From Chloroflexus sp. (GTDB lineage: Bacteria > Chloroflexota > Chloroflexia > Chloroflexales > Chloroflexaceae): a stretch of 46,127 nucleotides of DNA. Position 1 is the stretch's first letter, and each line of letters begins with the position of its first letter. The stretch is taken from the NCBI GenBank assembly GCA_025057175.1, contig JANWYE010000005.1, forward strand, positions 1 through 46,127, in the 5' to 3' direction. Below, piece by piece: positions 9,388 through 16,903 of the stretch. The notes beneath the pieces were generated by a model that worked only from the letters and a program-made list of their open reading frames with translations, searched no databases and had not been told where the DNA came from. The position numbers and the translations under genes are program-made.

Positions 9388-9460
9388 AGCCGACGCAGGG
9401 ACTTGAACCCTGAACCGGCGGTTTACAAAACCGCTGCTCTGCCAATTGAGCTACGCCGGC
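9388..9460 (-). tRNA. tRNA-Thr (anticodon UGU)
   Basis: A 73-base cloverleaf on the minus strand. Acceptor GCCGGCG/CGTCGGC (one G-T pair), anticodon stem GCGGT/ACCGC with loop TTTGTAA (anticodon TGT, reading ACA/ACG), T loop GGTTCAAGTCC, encoded CCA (9387-9385). First gene of the tRNA-tuf transcript. Confidence 0.95.
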
Positions 9461-9498
9461 GCGTACCGACGGCATTGAGCTATCGCTCAGCGCAGAGC

Positions 9499-9527
9499 AT
9501 TCTAGCACAATCTGCGGTTTTATGCAA
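9499..9527 (-). promoter_or_regulatory. Main promoter of the tRNA-tuf-secE-nusG-ribosomal operon
   Basis: On the minus strand TTGCAT (9527-9522), a 17-base spacer and TAGAAT (9504-9499). The start would fall near 9492, about 32 bases before the first tRNA. The optimal spacer and near-consensus boxes fit a stable-RNA promoter. Confidence 0.8.
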
Positions 9528-9591
9528 ATGGGTCGTTGGGCGGAGATCACTGCTGAGCACCAACGCGCGTAACAAATAGGGAACGGGAGAT

Positions 9592-9620
9592 TTGCCGGCC
9601 AGCAGCGAGTGCGCTATGAT
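9592..9620 (+). promoter_or_regulatory. Sigma-70-type promoter for the zinc-motif protein
   Basis: TTGCCG (9592-9597), 17-base spacer, TATGAT (9615-9620), with the start near 9627, about 33 bases before the ATG at 9660. It is divergent from the tRNA-tuf promoter about 65 bases away. Confidence 0.7.
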
Positions 9621-9659
9621 ACGTGTTACCGAGAAGCAGGACTGGACGGGAGCGAAGCG

Positions 9660-9974
9660 ATGCAATGGCTGCGGCGGTTATTCGGACGGGCGGAAGAGAC
9701 GCCTTTTCTGTTGTTGCATGTGCGCTGCGGTCGATGTGGCGCGGTGGTACAGACGCGCATTAATCTTTATAATGACCTGTCAGTTGAATACGACGATCGA
9801 GAAGAGATTGCCGGGTATTGGATCCGCAAAGAGCTGATGGATGATCGCTGTTTCCGGCTGATGGCCGCCGAATTGCGGTTTGACCGCCAGCGCCGTTTGC
9901 TGAGCCAAGAGGTCACTGGCGGCCAGATTATTACTGCCGAAGAGTATGCACAGGCACGGCAACAGGCGAAGTAG
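9660..9974 (+). CDS. Small CxxC protein of unknown function
   Basis: 104 residues from the ATG at 9660, which lies about 33 bases after a good promoter start; an in-frame start upstream at 9609 would overlap the -10 box and is unlikely. The sequence begins MQWLRRLFGR and has one CGRC pair (Cys23, Cys26) in a beta-strand context (LLLHVRCGRCGAVVQTRINL), like one half of a zinc ribbon; no second cysteine pair is present, so metal binding would need a dimer or other ligands. The rest is charged and mixed alpha/beta (REEIAGYWIRKELMDDRCFRLM). I do not recognise a characterised family. It is followed by a convergent cupin gene. Confidence 0.75.
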   Translation: MQWLRRLFGRAEETPFLLLHVRCGRCGAVVQTRINLYNDLSVEYDDREEIAGYWIRKELMDDRCFRLMAAELRFDRQRRLLSQEVTGGQIITAEEYAQARQQAK

Positions 9975-10107
9975 TGGCGCTGAGGTTGTCTACAGCGCTA
10001 CTCCTCTCAGGCAGCGCGTTTGTGACCTACACGTGTTCCGCGCTCCAATACTTTTGCCGCTCTCTTCTTCCCCCTTCTCTCCCGCAAGGCAATCTGGCGG
10101 TGCATCT

Positions 10108-10446
10108 CTACTCCGCGGCAGCCTGCCGCTGCAACAGATCGGCGCGCACCGGATGGAAGATATCGAAAAAGGTCGCATCCTCTTCCATGACCGCCTCGTG
10201 CTCGACCCCGCTGGGAATGTGGACAATATCGAGCGGGCCGAGTTCGCGCCACTCGTCGCCGACCCGAAAGCGCAGACGGCCAGCAACAACCAGCGTCATC
10301 TGCTCGTGCGGATGGCTATGAGCCGGGGCGACCGCCCCTTTGGGCGCATCGATCCGCACAGCCATCAATTCATTGCCGGCAAAAGGGCGGAGAGTCAGCG
10401 CGCCGATCATGAAACTCTTGATAGCGGCAGTCGGGGTAGTATGCAT
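10108..10446 (-). CDS. Small single-domain cupin
   Basis: 112 residues with a GGAG ribosome site before the ATG at 10446. Cupin motif 1 is seen as PAHSHPHEQMTLVVAGRLRFRVG (metal ligands probably His43, His45 and Glu48/Gln49) and motif 2 as GPLDIVHIPSGVEHEAV (His83). Such small cupins bind a divalent metal and serve as sugar isomerases, dioxygenases or sensors; the substrate cannot be told from sequence. It lies convergent to the CxxC gene and divergent from pgi. A link to sugar metabolism through pgi is only suggested by position. Confidence 0.85.
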   Translation of the reverse strand: MHTTPTAAIKSFMIGALTLRPFAGNELMAVRIDAPKGAVAPAHSHPHEQMTLVVAGRLRFRVGDEWRELGPLDIVHIPSGVEHEAVMEEDATFFDIFHPVRADLLQRQAAAE

Positions 10447-10566
10447 AGGAATGCTCCTTTCAGCAAGATATGCTCCATCTTACCGTTGCTATTGAGCGAA
10501 AGCAAGTTGCAGGCGAAGAGATGTTATACTGAGCGCAACAATGGTGATGCAGGTGTTGAGGAGTAT

Positions 10567-10608
10567 ATGCCGTATCGGGGCAAGACAGTGCATTGCCTCA
10601 AGAGGTGA
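10567..10608 (+). CDS. Possible 13-residue leader peptide upstream of pgi
   Basis: The ATG at 10567 has a strong GAGGAG ribosome site 3-8 bases upstream and opens a 13-codon frame (MPYRGKTVHCLKR) ending in TGA at 10606-10608, just before a hairpin that covers the pgi ribosome site. It lies downstream of a TATACT box near 10524-10529. The arrangement resembles a regulatory upstream ORF, but the frame is very short and could be chance. Confidence 0.35.
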   Translation: MPYRGKTVHCLKR

Positions 10609-10610
10609 CA

Positions 10611-10634
10611 CTCCTTCACGATAATGCTAAGGAG
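10611..10634 (+). promoter_or_regulatory. Hairpin masking the pgi Shine-Dalgarno
   Basis: CTCCTT (10611-10616) is a perfect complement of AAGGAG (10629-10634), the pgi ribosome site, with a 12-base loop. The pairing would hide the site; a ribosome ending at the leader stop (10608) would stand next to the stem and could open it. Confidence 0.45.
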
Positions 10635-10640
10635 AACTGT

Positions 10641-12047
10641 ATGCGCCACGAGGAGGCAGATTGGCGGGAGAGGCAGCGGATCCGGCTAGACGTCAATAAT
10701 GTGTTTGGGCCGAATGGCCTTACTCCGGCAGAGCTGGAGGCGGAAGCGGCGCGGGCAGCCGAGGCTATTGCGGCGGTGCAGAGCCGGCGCGAGGCGTTGG
10801 GTTGGCCGTTGTTGCCTGAGCAAGACGTAACGCCGTTTGAGCAGTTTGCCGCTGCGCATCGCGATCGGATTGATACGTTTGTGGTGCTGGGAATTGGCGG
10901 CTCGGCGCTGGGCAACATTGCTGTGCAGACGGCGATCAATGGGCCGTTTTATAACCTCTTGCCGCGCGAGCAACGCGGTTGGCCCCGCTTGCTGGTGCTG
11001 GATAACTCTGACCCCGAATTGAACGCCGGCGCGCTGCGCATGCTCGATCTGCGGCGGACGATGTTTAATGTGATTAGCAAGAGCGGCACCACCGCCGAAA
11101 CGATGGCCTCGTTCCTCTACTTCCGGCAGGCGCTGGTAGAGGCGGTCGGCGAAGAGAAGCTTGGGGATCACATTGTCTTGACGACCGACCCCAGCAGTGG
11201 TTTCTTGCGCCAGATCGGGCAGCGCGAGGGATGGACGATGTTCGATCTGCCGCCCAAAGTCGGCGGGCGCTTTTCGGTGCTGACCTCGGTCGGGCTGTTG
11301 TCGGCGGCGATGACGGGAGTCAATCTGCGCGAACTGTTGGCCGGCGCAGGGTATGGCGGCGAACTGGCGGCCAATCCCGATCCATTGCGCAACCCGGCGG
11401 CGCTAGGGGCGCTGATCAACTATCTCTGTTTCCGCAAGGGCAAACCAATCGTGGTCATGATGCCTTACGCCAACCGGCTACGCGATGTCGCCGACTGGTT
11501 TGCTCAGTTGTGGGCCGAGAGCTTGGGCAAGGCGGTCGACCGGCACGGCCAGCCGGCGCGGGTGGGGCAGACACCGGTGAAAGCACTGGGGGCAACCGAC
11601 CAGCACTCGCAAGTGCAGCTCTATATGGAAGGCCCGTATGACAAGCTGATCAATTTCATTGCGGTCGAGAAATACGCCGATGATGCGCCAATCCCGATGG
11701 CGTATGACGATCTGGAAGGGGTAAGTTATCTGGGCGGCCATACGATGGCTGAACTGATTCAGGCCGAGCAGCAGGCCACGGCGATTGCGCTGAGCGAGGC
11801 CGGCCAGCCGAACATTACCCACATCTTCCCAGAGATCAACGCCTTCACGCTCGGCCAATTCTTCATGCTGATGGAGATGCAAACGGCGATTGCCGGCGAG
11901 CTGTACAACATCAACGCTTTTGACCAACCCGGCGTCGAGGCAGGCAAGATCAATACGTATGCGTTACTGGGCCGGCGCGGGTTTGAAGAGCGGCGAGCAG
12001 CGATTGCAGCGCGGGCGCAGGCGTTGGATGCGCGGTGGGTGGTGTGA
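10641..12047 (+). CDS. pgi: Glucose-6-phosphate isomerase
   Basis: 468 residues from the ATG at 10641, chosen for the AAGGAG site 6 bases upstream; a TTG start 48 bases earlier in frame lacks support. Sugar-binding SIS-fold motifs are clear: VVLGIGGSALG at 82-91, SKSGTTAET at 146-154, VGGRFSVLTSVGLL near 210-225, and the family C-terminal active-site region around QHSQVQLYMEGP and the DQPGVEAGK lysine motif. It interconverts glucose-6-phosphate and fructose-6-phosphate in glycolysis and gluconeogenesis. Length and the short bacterial form fit Chloroflexota/Firmicutes-type enzymes. Confidence 0.97.
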   Translation: MRHEEADWRERQRIRLDVNNVFGPNGLTPAELEAEAARAAEAIAAVQSRREALGWPLLPEQDVTPFEQFAAAHRDRIDTFVVLGIGGSALGNIAVQTAINGPFYNLLPREQRGWPRLLVLDNSDPELNAGALRMLDLRRTMFNVISKSGTTAETMASFLYFRQALVEAVGEEKLGDHIVLTTDPSSGFLRQIGQREGWTMFDLPPKVGGRFSVLTSVGLLSAAMTGVNLRELLAGAGYGGELAANPDPLRNPAALGALINYLCFRKGKPIVVMMPYANRLRDVADWFAQLWAESLGKAVDRHGQPARVGQTPVKALGATDQHSQVQLYMEGPYDKLINFIAVEKYADDAPIPMAYDDLEGVSYLGGHTMAELIQAEQQATAIALSEAGQPNITHIFPEINAFTLGQFFMLMEMQTAIAGELYNINAFDQPGVEAGKINTYALLGRRGFEERRAAIAARAQALDARWVV

Positions 12048-12110
12048 CCCAGCATTGACAGCGGCAGGCGACGCAAGCGTCGCCCCAAGGGACGGTTGCA
12101 GGGTGTGGGT

Positions 12111-12509
12111 ATGGCCAAGTGGTTTCCACCTCCATTGCTAGTATCGGCGGCGGTCTGCGCCGTGATCGGCCTGATCGGCGGCAGCGCCTTCTGGTGGGCA
12201 TCGCAGGCATGGAGCATCTTCATCGCCGCATTTTTGTGGGCGCTGATCGGGACGGTTGGCACAGTAATCGGGCGCAGCGCCGGCGAGCGGCTGCGCTACG
12301 GCGATTGGCGGCATGCCACTCGGCTGGCGCCGGCGCAGACAGTGTTGCCGATGGGTGGGTTTTTAGGTATGGCATTGTTAGCGGGAGCGCCGTTGAATGC
12401 GGAGCAGATTTGGTTGATGTGTGGGATCGTGCTGGCGCTAACAATATTGTTGTGGATCGGTCTGCCCATGACATCACCGTTCCGAGAACGCTCCCGCAGC
12501 AATCCCTAG
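12111..12509 (+). CDS. Small integral membrane protein of unknown function
   Basis: About 132 residues; I prefer the ATG at 12111 to a TTG at 12096, although neither has a strong ribosome site. Four hydrophobic segments are visible: about residues 8-25 (LLVSAAVCAVIGLIGG), 30-52 (WSIFIAAFLWALIGTVGTVIG), 75-92 and 97-117. A short basic loop separates the first and second pairs. No conserved polar residues suggest transport chemistry. It follows pgi by 63 bases on the same strand and may be cotranscribed with it. The family is not recognised. Confidence 0.65.
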   Translation: MAKWFPPPLLVSAAVCAVIGLIGGSAFWWASQAWSIFIAAFLWALIGTVGTVIGRSAGERLRYGDWRHATRLAPAQTVLPMGGFLGMALLAGAPLNAEQIWLMCGIVLALTILLWIGLPMTSPFRERSRSNP

Positions 12510-12510
12510 C

Positions 12511-12932
12511 CCCCCGTTGTTATTGCGCGGGGGCGCAGCCCCCCGTTGTCATTGCGCGGGGGCGCAGCCCCCCGTTGTCATTGCGAGGGCGCGGCACGCG
12601 CCCGAAGCAATCTCCTGCTCCCCGTTGTCATTGCGAGGGCGCGGTACGCGCCCGAAGCAATCTCCCGCTCCCCGTTGTCATTGCGAGGGCGCGGTACGCG
12701 CCCGAAGCAATCTCCTTCGGAAGCGGGAACAGTGCCTTGCCGCCGTGCCACCCACCAGTGGCGCCAGTGCAGGAGATTGCGTCGCCGCGCAACGCGCGGC
12801 TCGCAATGACAAAGGGAGGTGTCATTGCGCGGGAGCGCAGCCCCTCGTTGTCAATGCGCGGGGGCGCGGTACGCGCCCGAAGCAATCTCCTTCGGGAGCG
12901 GGAACAGTGCTTTGCCGCTGTCCACCCACCGA
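12511..12932. repeat. Palindromic interspersed repeat cluster (about 50-bp tandem units)
   Basis: This 445-base stretch without a gene is almost wholly repeats. Three 50-bp tandem units start at 12571, 12621 and 12671, each with a core gttgtcattgcgagggcg, a palindrome gggcgcggtacgcgccc and ending cgaagcaatctcc. Two shorter relatives precede them (12511-12570). An inverted relative lies at 12771-12810 (ggagattgcg ... gctcgcaatgac), and further direct copies at 12821 and 12846-12890. The ~42 bases after units 3 and the last copy (12716 and 12891 onward, ttcgg-agcgggaacagtgc) are also duplicated. The gtcattgcgag / cgaagcaatc pattern is a widespread type of bacterial dispersed repeat. Not a CRISPR array: units abut and there are no unique spacers. 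Confidence 0.9.
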
Positions 12933-12954
12933 TGGCGCGATAGTAGGAAAACCT

Positions 12955-13485
12955 ATGGCCTACCAACCATCACAACTACCGATCTACTCCCTCGCCGAGC
13001 TGGCTGCGCTGCGGGCTGCGTGGCGCGCCGCCGGCTTGAAGGTAGTGCTGACTAACGGTGTGTTTGACCTCTTGCACATCGGCCATGTCACCTATCTGAC
13101 AGCAGCGCGCGAGCTAGGTGATCGATTGATCGTTGCGATTAACAGTGACGAGTCGACCCAGCAACTCAAAGGGCCGCTGCGCCCGATCGTGCCGGCGGCA
13201 GAACGGGCCGCAATCATTGCCGCATTGCGCTGCGTTGATGCAGTGACGATCTTTGCCGAGCGCACTGCCGAAGCAGTGGTGGCAGCGCTCGCGCCCGATC
13301 TATACGTCAAGGGCGGCGATTACGGGCAGGGGGCAACGATTGACGAAACGCGCCTGCCGGAGGCGCGGGTCGCGCGCGCGCTCGGCGGCGAGGTGCGGTT
13401 ATTACCGTTTCACGAAGGTCACGCCACCACGCGGTTGATCGAGCGGATTGTGGCACGGTATGGCGGAGAGCAGGGGCAGGCGTGA
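12955..13485 (+). CDS. rfaE2: RfaE2/HldE-C-like nucleotidyltransferase
   Basis: 176 residues from the ATG at 12955. The nucleotidyltransferase signature is clear: VVLTNGVFDLLHIGHVTYL with HIGH at 41-44, then AINSDESTQQLKG, RPIVPAAERAAIIAALRCVDAV and the VKGGDYG motif, all typical of D-glycero-beta-D-manno-heptose 1-phosphate adenylyltransferase (the C-terminal half of HldE as a separate protein). It would make ADP-heptose for surface glycans. Chloroflexota mostly lack lipopolysaccharide, so the heptose may go to another glycan, or the true substrate may differ (the related glycerol-3-phosphate cytidylyltransferases share the fold). It lies directly after the repeat cluster and is convergent with the eCIS operon. 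Confidence 0.85.
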   Translation: MAYQPSQLPIYSLAELAALRAAWRAAGLKVVLTNGVFDLLHIGHVTYLTAARELGDRLIVAINSDESTQQLKGPLRPIVPAAERAAIIAALRCVDAVTIFAERTAEAVVAALAPDLYVKGGDYGQGATIDETRLPEARVARALGGEVRLLPFHEGHATTRLIERIVARYGGEQGQA

Positions 13486-13496
13486 GACCTGCCCCT
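13472..13496. terminator. Hairpin at convergent end of rfaE2 and the eCIS operon
   Basis: AGGGGCAGG (13472-13480) and CCTGCCCCT (13488-13496) form a 9-bp GC-rich stem with a 7-base loop that contains the rfaE2 stop codon. There is no T-tract on either side. Its place between two converging genes 22 bases apart suggests a bidirectional termination aid. Confidence 0.45.
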
Positions 13497-13507
13497 ACCA
13501 GCCGCGC

Positions 13508-16500
13508 TTACAACACCTGAATCTGCACATTCGCCACCCGTTCGGCAAACCGCGAAATATCGAACAGGCGCCCATTTTGGGCTTGGCCCGATGCCTGATT
13601 GCCAAGGAAGGTCGCGGCGTCGGCAAGGCACCAACCCAAGACGGGCGCGGCGGCGACAGCAGCGGTTGTGCCGGCAATACTTGTGCGGCCACGTGGCGCG
13701 GCCATGGCGGTGAATGTGTTCGCTTGCGCAATCAGATTCCGGCTAAGGGTGAGGTTGGCGAAACCCTCGATCACGTTGCCGTCGAGCAACAAGCGGGCAC
13801 AGACATCATCCTCGAGGGCAAAGGTCGCCTCGCCGGCGGAACGACGCGCGATCTCTTCCAGCAAAGCGAAGCCAATGCTGAGGCTGACTAGATGATTGCT
13901 ACGGAGCTGCACCGTCCCCATGTACGCCGCATTGATCGCCATCCGCGAGCCGCCCGGTTCGTTGGGCCGTTGATCGAGCCGGAGCAGAGTAGCGGCGCGT
14001 TGCCCACTCACTTCAATCGGAGCCGGCATGCCGTAGAAGCTGACCACGCCGTCAATCCGGTTGTGTTCGAGCAACACCATATCGTCTTCATCGAGCAGAT
14101 CAACAATTGCGCCCAGATTCTGTTCATTGACAGCGCGCCGTTGATGGATCAGCAGCGCCGTGCCGGGACGGGATTTGACGGCGGCAGCGCGCAGATCGAA
14201 CAGGATGTCGAGGAGTGAGGCAAGGATGGCTTCGGCTTGGTTGAGGGCGAAGATCAGCTTCTGGAGCTGAAGTAGCTCGGCGAGGGGAGAAGCTTCTATG
14301 GCGGGCTGGAGTGCCTCTTGCAATCGGCCCATCAGCAGCTTGCGTTGGTCGAGCGTCAGTTGAGCAAGCTCTGCGGCAGCTTTGAACGCCGGCTCATACC
14401 ATTCCGGCGCAAGCGCCAACCGCTCATCGGCGAAGAGATCGGCGAGCGGTGCGAGTTGAGCTTTGGTGAACAATTCGCGCAATGGCGGGAAGGTGCGGTC
14501 AGGCGCGGCGGCAGTGAAGACATTGCCGCTTAGCCGCACATCATCGCTATTGTTGATGGCCATGAGCGCGCTGCCGTCAATGAATCGCTCTTGGTTAAGC
14601 CGGCCCGGCAGTGCCAGACCGCTGATGGCACAATCGGCAACGATCACGCGCAGGCAACGCTCAAACGAGATGGCTGCCGCGCCCGCCTTAGGGATAAAGG
14701 CGACATCAATGGCGAGATTGCGCAGCGCCACTGAATCAATCCCGCTCAGCGACAGCGGCCCGTCTAGGCGTAGATTCGTCGCCGGGCCGCACCCTTTGAT
14801 TTCGAGCACGAGCGGGCCAGCCGCAGGATCAGGATCGAGCCGGATACTGCCGGCAACGTGACGTCCAGCGCGCAGGCAGAGGCAGATCCGGCGCTCGCCG
14901 CGGGCCAGCAGCTCTTCGAGCGCAGTATTGAGGTCGGGGAACTCGCCGCCCTCGCCGACGCTGACACAACAACCACCGCCGCGTGGCCGTTGGCAAAGGA
15001 GGTCGAGCGCCTCTTGCACGGTGCGAGCGCCGGCCAGATCGGCGCATGCGCCGGGCGCATAGGCGACGTTGGCGGCGCGGCTGAGGTTGGCGTTGAAGAA
15101 GACGCGCGGCAACACCGGTTCACCGGCGCTATCGAGGAACGGCTTGCCGTCGATCTCGACCAAGAAGGCTTCGACGCGCTGGCTCTGGACGGTGGGGCCG
15201 AGTTGCCACTGGCAGGAGTAGATGCCGTTAGCGCCGGCAGTGACATCAACACTCTTGCCGGTAGCGCTGCCGGCGGTGAGTTGGCCGGCAGCCGTTTGCG
15301 GCACGAGCCGAAAGCGCACGCGGGCCGTGTTGACCGGCTGCTGGCCGTTAGTGACCGCAACTTGCAGCGGTTGGGCGAGGGTCGCACCCGGCATGGCTTC
15401 TTGACCATCGCCACCCACGCTGTAGAACCGGATCAGCTCGGTGAGCGGCGGGAAGAGCCGGCGACAGTCGCTGCGTTTCGTCCACGCGCTCCCATTAAAA
15501 TCGAGCAGCGCCAGCTTGCAGTAGGCGTGGCGAATGCCATGCGGACGTTGCGGAACCGGTTGATTGCCAACGGTGCGCGGCCACTCAATATCGCCGGTAA
15601 CGGTGCGGGCTGGAATGAGCCAGTAGTCGCCGGGGCGGAAGACGCCATTCTTGAGCCGGATCTGCACACCTTGTTCGAGGTCAGTCCACGTAGCCGCATT
15701 CGTAGTGACGATTAGCTCGCCGGTATCGGCTGGCATATCCCAACGGCGCAGTTTGGGGTTGGGGCCAAAGGCGCTGTAAGCGATGGTCTGCCCACCCGGA
15801 TCGATGGTAACGACATTACCCTCAACTTGCAGCAGCTTGACCAACAAACCCGGCTCACCCCGCTTTTCACGCGCGTCATCGGTCAGCTCGACCCACTGGT
15901 TTGGCGCCAGCCCCAGCGCCTCATCGCGACCGGCGCTGGCGACAGTCAGGCGATTGGGATTGAGCGGGTCTTGCCCGCTCCAAGCCACCACTACTGAACC
16001 ATTTTCCCGCGACCACTTGAGGGCAATGCGCGTCGGCGAGACGATCCGATGCACTTCGACGCGATAGAGCTGGTTTTCCAAGCCGCGATAACCGGCTTGG
16101 GCAGGCACGATGCATGGATCGCTGACCGTAGGGTCAGGCTCGGCGCGCGCTTCGAGCATGCCGCTACTCCCGGCCAGTAAAGCATCCCACCCGGCATTAG
16201 CCGAGGAGCAATCGAGAGTCGCGCCGGGATCACCCACGCGCAAGAGTTTGACTTGCGCCATCACCTGCAAGCGGGTGGTGGTATCGGAGCCACCCAGCGC
16301 CACTTCGCGGATAGCAGCATCTTCGAGCGCGGTGATATGCCGTTCCCAGACATCGAGGTAGGCGAGATAGACGCCAGCAGGCAAGGACACATTATCGGCC
16401 AAGCCGGCCACCTGCGCCAGCGTTGATACCGGTAGGTCAGGTTGCGCAGTAATGGCGACCGTCTGCTCGTTCTCGACCCGGATGCCGGCGACATAGTAGC

Positions 16501-16732
16501 GCCCGGCAGTAACGTTGAGCGCGCTGCCGGCAACGACCACATCAAAGCCGGCCTGACCTTGCGGGCCGCCGCATAGGCCGATCAGGTCAGTGCGAGCAGT
16601 GCGGTCGTCGTCGAGGTCAATTGCAAGTTGCTCGTTCCAATCGGCATCGAGCGCAACGCGCCCCTGCTGGCTTAGCACACCGCTATAGTGTTTGGTACGG
16701 TCGAATGTCCATCGGGTGAAATCACCGCGCAT
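13508..16732 (-). CDS. eCIS distal protein: DUF6519 domain plus beta-helix
   Basis: 1074 residues from the ATG at 16732, which has AAGGAG 7 bases upstream. The N-terminus (MRGDFTRWTFDRTKHYSGVLSQQGRV then LDADWNEQ) is the signature of DUF6519, seen in contractile-tail and eCIS loci. Residues to about 570 are beta-rich. From about 590 a right-handed beta-helix is likely (PDLNTALEELLARG then repeating short hydrophobic turns such as LEIKGCG, LRNLAIDVAF, VIVADCAISG), interrupted by a helical insert near 740-850 and resuming to the end. Such architecture fits a surface or fibre-like part that touches the target or the cell envelope. It is the last gene of the locus, 171 bases after the gpI-type gene, so it might have its own promoter. 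Role inferred. Confidence 0.75.
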   Translation of the reverse strand: MRGDFTRWTFDRTKHYSGVLSQQGRVALDADWNEQLAIDLDDDRTARTDLIGLCGGPQGQAGFDVVVAGSALNVTAGRYYVAGIRVENEQTVAITAQPDLPVSTLAQVAGLADNVSLPAGVYLAYLDVWERHITALEDAAIREVALGGSDTTTRLQVMAQVKLLRVGDPGATLDCSSANAGWDALLAGSSGMLEARAEPDPTVSDPCIVPAQAGYRGLENQLYRVEVHRIVSPTRIALKWSRENGSVVVAWSGQDPLNPNRLTVASAGRDEALGLAPNQWVELTDDAREKRGEPGLLVKLLQVEGNVVTIDPGGQTIAYSAFGPNPKLRRWDMPADTGELIVTTNAATWTDLEQGVQIRLKNGVFRPGDYWLIPARTVTGDIEWPRTVGNQPVPQRPHGIRHAYCKLALLDFNGSAWTKRSDCRRLFPPLTELIRFYSVGGDGQEAMPGATLAQPLQVAVTNGQQPVNTARVRFRLVPQTAAGQLTAGSATGKSVDVTAGANGIYSCQWQLGPTVQSQRVEAFLVEIDGKPFLDSAGEPVLPRVFFNANLSRAANVAYAPGACADLAGARTVQEALDLLCQRPRGGGCCVSVGEGGEFPDLNTALEELLARGERRICLCLRAGRHVAGSIRLDPDPAAGPLVLEIKGCGPATNLRLDGPLSLSGIDSVALRNLAIDVAFIPKAGAAAISFERCLRVIVADCAISGLALPGRLNQERFIDGSALMAINNSDDVRLSGNVFTAAAPDRTFPPLRELFTKAQLAPLADLFADERLALAPEWYEPAFKAAAELAQLTLDQRKLLMGRLQEALQPAIEASPLAELLQLQKLIFALNQAEAILASLLDILFDLRAAAVKSRPGTALLIHQRRAVNEQNLGAIVDLLDEDDMVLLEHNRIDGVVSFYGMPAPIEVSGQRAATLLRLDQRPNEPGGSRMAINAAYMGTVQLRSNHLVSLSIGFALLEEIARRSAGEATFALEDDVCARLLLDGNVIEGFANLTLSRNLIAQANTFTAMAAPRGRTSIAGTTAAVAAAPVLGWCLADAATFLGNQASGQAQNGRLFDISRFAERVANVQIQVL

Positions 16733-16903
16733 ACGGAACTCCTTTAGGTAGAGGGGCAAGCAAGGCAGAGGCGCAAAGCGGGCAACAATGCAAAGGCGCG
16801 AAGGGCGCGAAGAGTGCAGAGGGTTTTAATGGTTATGAAGGAAGCCATACCAATACCTTTGCGGCTTAACATCTTTGGTCTGAAATAGCTGCGCAGTCTG
16901 GCG
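16733..16903. other. Spacer with low-complexity GCAAAG/GCGAAG repeats inside the eCIS locus
   Basis: 171 bases between two eCIS genes that are otherwise tightly packed. It holds several imperfect copies of a gcaaaggcgcgaag-type motif (about 16765-16820) and an AT-richer part (16821-16890). No ORF with a ribosome site is seen. A promoter for the last gene could lie here but I find no convincing box pair. Confidence 0.5.

Noticed and set aside
10007-10608. Longer plus-strand frame leading into the pgi region (9946-10608)
   Set aside because: It runs antisense through the cupin gene, which has clear motifs; only the last 13 codons have a ribosome site and are listed as a possible leader.
12571-12720. 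CRISPR array
   Set aside because: The 50-bp units are adjacent with no unique spacers, units contain internal palindromes, and no cas gene is in the window.
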